Origin: Eggerthellaceae bacterium
GTDB lineage: Bacteria > Actinomycetota > Coriobacteriia > Coriobacteriales > Eggerthellaceae
Reading direction: 5' to 3'
DNA length: 7,387 nucleotides
NCBI GenBank assembly: GCA_017559045.1
Contig: JAFYTB010000101.1
Span: 1 to 7,387 of the forward strand
Positions 5,072 through 7,387 of the stretch are shown one piece after another (positions within the stretch are counted from its first letter, which is position 1; every line of letters begins with the position of its first letter). The notes under the pieces were generated by a model. The model saw only the letters and a program-made list of their open reading frames with translations, ran no database searches and had not been told where the DNA came from. A program made the position numbers and the translations under genes.

Positions 5072-6439
5072 ATGCTTTACTTGTCTCAGATGCTGGGAAA
5101 GCCCGTTGTAGATTCAACGGGTGAGAAAATCGGCACCATTTCCGACCTCGCCATCTCTACAGGCGAAGTCTTTCCGCGCATTACCAGCCTTGCATTCCAG
5201 GGCCCTGGTCGCGTGCCCTTCATGATCTCGTGGCGCAAGTACGTCGATGAGTTCGGTGATGACGGCATCACTCTTTCCGTCGAAGCGCACGACATCCGCT
5301 TCAGCTACCTTCAGCCTGACGAAGTCCTTCTTACTCGCGACCTGCTGAACAAGCAGATCGTCGACACGCAGGGCATGAAGGTCGTTCGAGTAAATGACCT
5401 CAAGCTTTCCAAATCGGGTATTCAGCTGCGCCTCCTTGGTGCAGAAGTCGGCGTGCGCGGCATCCTACGTGGCCTTCACCCGATCCTCGAGAAGGCTGTC
5501 GTGGGAATCGCCGGCCTGTTCCGCAAGAACATCGATGAGCAGATCATCGCGTGGAACTACATGGACCTGCTTGATCGCGACCTCTCCAAAGTGCAGCTCT
5601 CCGTTTCGCACCGCCGCCTCGACGAACTTCACCCGGCTGACGTTGCAGACATTCTCGAGCAGCTCGATCCGCAGCAGCGCGCTACCGTCTTCAAGCATCT
5701 TGACGACGCACAGGCATCCGAAGCCATCTCCGAGATGGACGACGAAGAGCGTGTCGAGTTCATCGACGAGCTCGATGACGTTCGCGCAGCAAACCTCCTC
5801 GGCAACATGGACCCTGACGACGCAGCCGACATCGTCCGCGATCTGTCTTACGAAAAGGCCGAAACGCTTCTGCGCCTCATGGGTGTCGAGGACGCAAACG
5901 AGATCCGTCGACTGCTCGGCTACAAGGACGGCACCGCTGGCGGCATGATGACCACGCAGTTCGTCTCCGTCGTGCGAGACGCAACCGTCCGTGAAACCAT
6001 CGAGGTCCTGCGCGCACTCGAGGAAGATCACCCCACCGTTCACTATGTGTATGTCAACGATGAGTACGGCAAGTTCATCGGCGTCCTGTCGCTGCGCACG
6101 CTCGTTCTCTCTGACGACAACCGCATTGTCGGCGACCTGATGTTCGACGAAATCATCTCGGTTTCGCCCGACACCGCCGAGGAAGACGTTGCTGAGGGCA
6201 TCTTCAAGTACAACATTCCCGCTATGCCCGTCGTCGACGAGAACGGAACCCTCATCGGCATCGTCACCATCGACGACGCATACGAAGCAATCGAAGAGGA
6301 CGCCGCCGAAGAGAAGACGCGCGCAACCGCACTTATGGTTGTTGGCGTGGGCCTCGCGGGCATCCTCGTCCTGGGTCTCTACACCCTTGCGCTTTTCAGC
6401 ATCCTTTCGACCGCCGGCTATCTGGTTCTCCCCGCATAA
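5072..6439 (+). CDS. Pore-less MgtE-like Mg2+ sensor: PRC barrels, MgtE-N, CBS pair, one membrane anchor
   Basis: A 455-residue protein, probably a membrane-anchored cytosolic Mg2+ sensor. Domains: PRC-barrel-like repeat 1 (about 1-75, LGKPVVDSTGEKIGTISDL), PRC-like repeat 2 (about 88-165, LNKQIVDTQGMKV), MgtE N superhelix (about 183-285, starting LHPADVADILEQLDP, very acidic), CBS 1 (about 293-348, after GTAGGMMT) and CBS 2 (about 355-410). A hydrophobic segment follows (about 417-447), and the protein stops there. Real MgtE has five membrane helices forming the channel after the CBS pair; these are absent, so this protein cannot conduct Mg2+ by itself in the MgtE manner. In MgtE, the N and CBS domains bind Mg2+ and close the pore when Mg2+ is plentiful. 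The start at 5072 is chosen over an upstream ATG (5048) because AAGGGG lies seven bases before it. The next gene begins 12 bases after the stop, so the two form an operon. A role as gate or regulator of that transporter is inferred. Confidence 0.88.
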   Translation: MLYLSQMLGKPVVDSTGEKIGTISDLAISTGEVFPRITSLAFQGPGRVPFMISWRKYVDEFGDDGITLSVEAHDIRFSYLQPDEVLLTRDLLNKQIVDTQGMKVVRVNDLKLSKSGIQLRLLGAEVGVRGILRGLHPILEKAVVGIAGLFRKNIDEQIIAWNYMDLLDRDLSKVQLSVSHRRLDELHPADVADILEQLDPQQRATVFKHLDDAQASEAISEMDDEERVEFIDELDDVRAANLLGNMDPDDAADIVRDLSYEKAETLLRLMGVEDANEIRRLLGYKDGTAGGMMTTQFVSVVRDATVRETIEVLRALEEDHPTVHYVYVNDEYGKFIGVLSLRTLVLSDDNRIVGDLMFDEIISVSPDTAEEDVAEGIFKYNIPAMPVVDENGTLIGIVTIDDAYEAIEEDAAEEKTRATALMVVGVGLAGILVLGLYTLALFSILSTAGYLVLPA

Positions 6440-6451
6440 GGCAGGTTAACG

Positions 6452-7387
6452 ATGTTCCGTAAGAAGAAAACCATCGAAGATCTCGCCATTACGCCGACCG
6501 CAGCCGACTCGGAGGGCATCGCCGAAGACGTCGTCGCAACCGAAACCCGAAAACCGTCCAAGCTGCTCCTCGTTCTGGCCGCTATGGGTCCGGGCATCGT
6601 CGCCGCAATGGCTGGAAACGATGCGGGTGGTATTTCGACCTACTCTACCGCCGGTGCTGAGTTTGGATTCGCAACGCTTTGGGCTGTCCCCATCATGTGC
6701 ATTCTGCTCGTCGTGGTGGAGGTAACCGCAGGCCGCATGGGCGCAGTTACTGGCAAAGGCTTTGCAGCGCTCATTCGCGAGCGATTCGGCATTCGTCTCA
6801 CGGCGCTCGCAATGCTCGCACTGCTTATCGGCAATGTCGGCACTACGCTCTCTGAATTCGCAGGCATTGGCGCCGGCATGGAGATGTTCGGCGTTTCGAG
6901 ATACATCTCTGTCCCCGTTGCCGCACTGGCTGTTTGGCTTCTCGTCGTGGGTGGTTCTTACAAGCGCGTGCAGAATGTGTTCCTCGCCATCTCGCTTGTC
7001 TTCATCACCTACGTTGTTGCGGCATTTCTCGCTGAACCCGACTGGAATGCGGCAATCCAAAGCACCGTCATTCCTACGTTCGTCAATGACTCCAACTTCA
7101 TATCGCTCGTGATCGCCATGATCGGTGCCACCATTGCTCCATGGATGATGTTCTATACGCAGAGCAACGTGGTGGAGAAGGGTCTTACGACCGACGATCT
7201 GCTCTACCAGCGCGTTGACGCCGTCTCGGGCACGGTTGCAGCCTGCCTTGTAACCTGGTTCATTATCGTCACCACAGGCTCCGTGCTTTTCCCGCAAGGT
7301 ATCAGCATCGAGTCTGCCGCCGACGCCGCAGCAGCGCTGGCACCTTTTGCTGGCGAGTACGCAGAAGCCCTCTTCGCCATCGGCCTC
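6452..7387 (+). CDS. NRAMP-family transporter, probable NRMT-type Mg2+ transporter (3' truncated by window)
   Basis: 312 residues are visible, open at the window end. A charged cytosolic tail (1-36) is followed by NRAMP helices, roughly TM1 38-64, TM2 73-92, TM3 116-146, TM4 151-168, TM5 173-193, TM6 216-238, TM7 257-280 and the start of TM8. The fold is NRAMP, but key residues differ. The TM1 DPGN motif is DAGG (D57 kept, Asn replaced by G60). TM6 MPHN is APWM (the metal-binding Met is A229, the His is W231). The TM3 Asp of the proton path is T132, with E135 kept. Loss of the TM6 Met is the hallmark of the NRMT clade, whose members carry Mg2+ rather than Mn2+/Fe2+; the E. lenta member is reported not to be proton-coupled. 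SD-like AAGGCAGG (6438-6445) precedes the ATG by six bases. Second gene of the operon with the MgtE-like sensor. Mg2+ uptake at the cytoplasmic membrane is inferred. Confidence 0.9.
   Translation, partial: MFRKKKTIEDLAITPTAADSEGIAEDVVATETRKPSKLLLVLAAMGPGIVAAMAGNDAGGISTYSTAGAEFGFATLWAVPIMCILLVVVEVTAGRMGAVTGKGFAALIRERFGIRLTALAMLALLIGNVGTTLSEFAGIGAGMEMFGVSRYISVPVAALAVWLLVVGGSYKRVQNVFLAISLVFITYVVAAFLAEPDWNAAIQSTVIPTFVNDSNFISLVIAMIGATIAPWMMFYTQSNVVEKGLTTDDLLYQRVDAVSGTVAACLVTWFIIVTTGSVLFPQGISIESAADAAAALAPFAGEYAEALFAIGL

Noticed and set aside
5072..6439. Frameshifted or truncated full-length MgtE gene
   Set aside because: After the stop there is no remnant of the MgtE channel helices in any frame; the next gene starts within 12 bases with its own SD, and the protein ends in a clean membrane segment, so the short form looks native.
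6446..7297. Long minus-strand open frame (283 codons) opposite the NRAMP gene
   Set aside because: Antisense shadow of a clear transporter gene; rich in Cys, His, Arg and Asn with no domain and no ribosome binding site.

Overview
The window looks like ordinary chromosomal DNA of a fairly GC-rich bacterium (mid-50s % G+C by eye). The best guess is an anaerobic actinobacterium of the Coriobacteriia (Eggerthella-like). That rests on the gene mix, on an NRAMP-type transporter resembling the Mg2+-transporting NRMT group (which has a characterised member in Eggerthella lenta), on strong AAGGAGG-type ribosome binding sites, and on a possibly near-leaderless mRNA. No 16S or marker gene is present, so this is inference. 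I see no mobile element, CRISPR array or phage gene.

Layout, left to right. (1) 16-882 (+): metallo-beta-lactamase-fold hydrolase of the COG1237 type, closed by a long imperfect hairpin at 899-963. (2) 976-2961: a SlyD-type FKBP prolyl isomerase with a Cys/His-rich metal-binding tail (-) and a DMT/EamA transporter (-), followed by a second, tail-less SlyD-type FKBP pointing the other way (+). The two FKBP genes are paralogues in opposite orientation and share a 49/50-bp inverted repeat. The 82-bp divergent region (2457-2538) holds two extended -10 promoters and a small palindrome. A strong terminator ends the second FKBP at 2978-3036. (3) 3059-4420 (-): a stand-alone Si-citrate synthase with all catalytic residues. 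(4) 4671-4848 (+): tRNA-Arg(ACG) with a near-consensus promoter, an A/T-rich upstream region, encoded CCA and its own terminator. (5) 4849-5071: a non-coding leader or operator region with two overlapping, mutually exclusive hairpins. (6) 5072-7387 (+): a two-gene operon. Its first product has two PRC-barrel-like domains, the MgtE N domain, a CBS pair and one C-terminal membrane segment, but no MgtE pore. Twelve bases later comes an NRAMP-family transporter, cut off by the window end.

The part most worth attention is the last operon. The Mg2+-sensing cytosolic half of MgtE is encoded as a separate membrane-anchored protein, and where the MgtE channel would be there is instead an NRAMP transporter. 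That transporter has lost the residues that coordinate transition metals and move protons. I infer a sensor-plus-transporter Mg2+ uptake system, possibly also controlled by the folded leader upstream. The NRMT family is known; whether this partner protein and leader have been described I cannot tell from the sequence alone.
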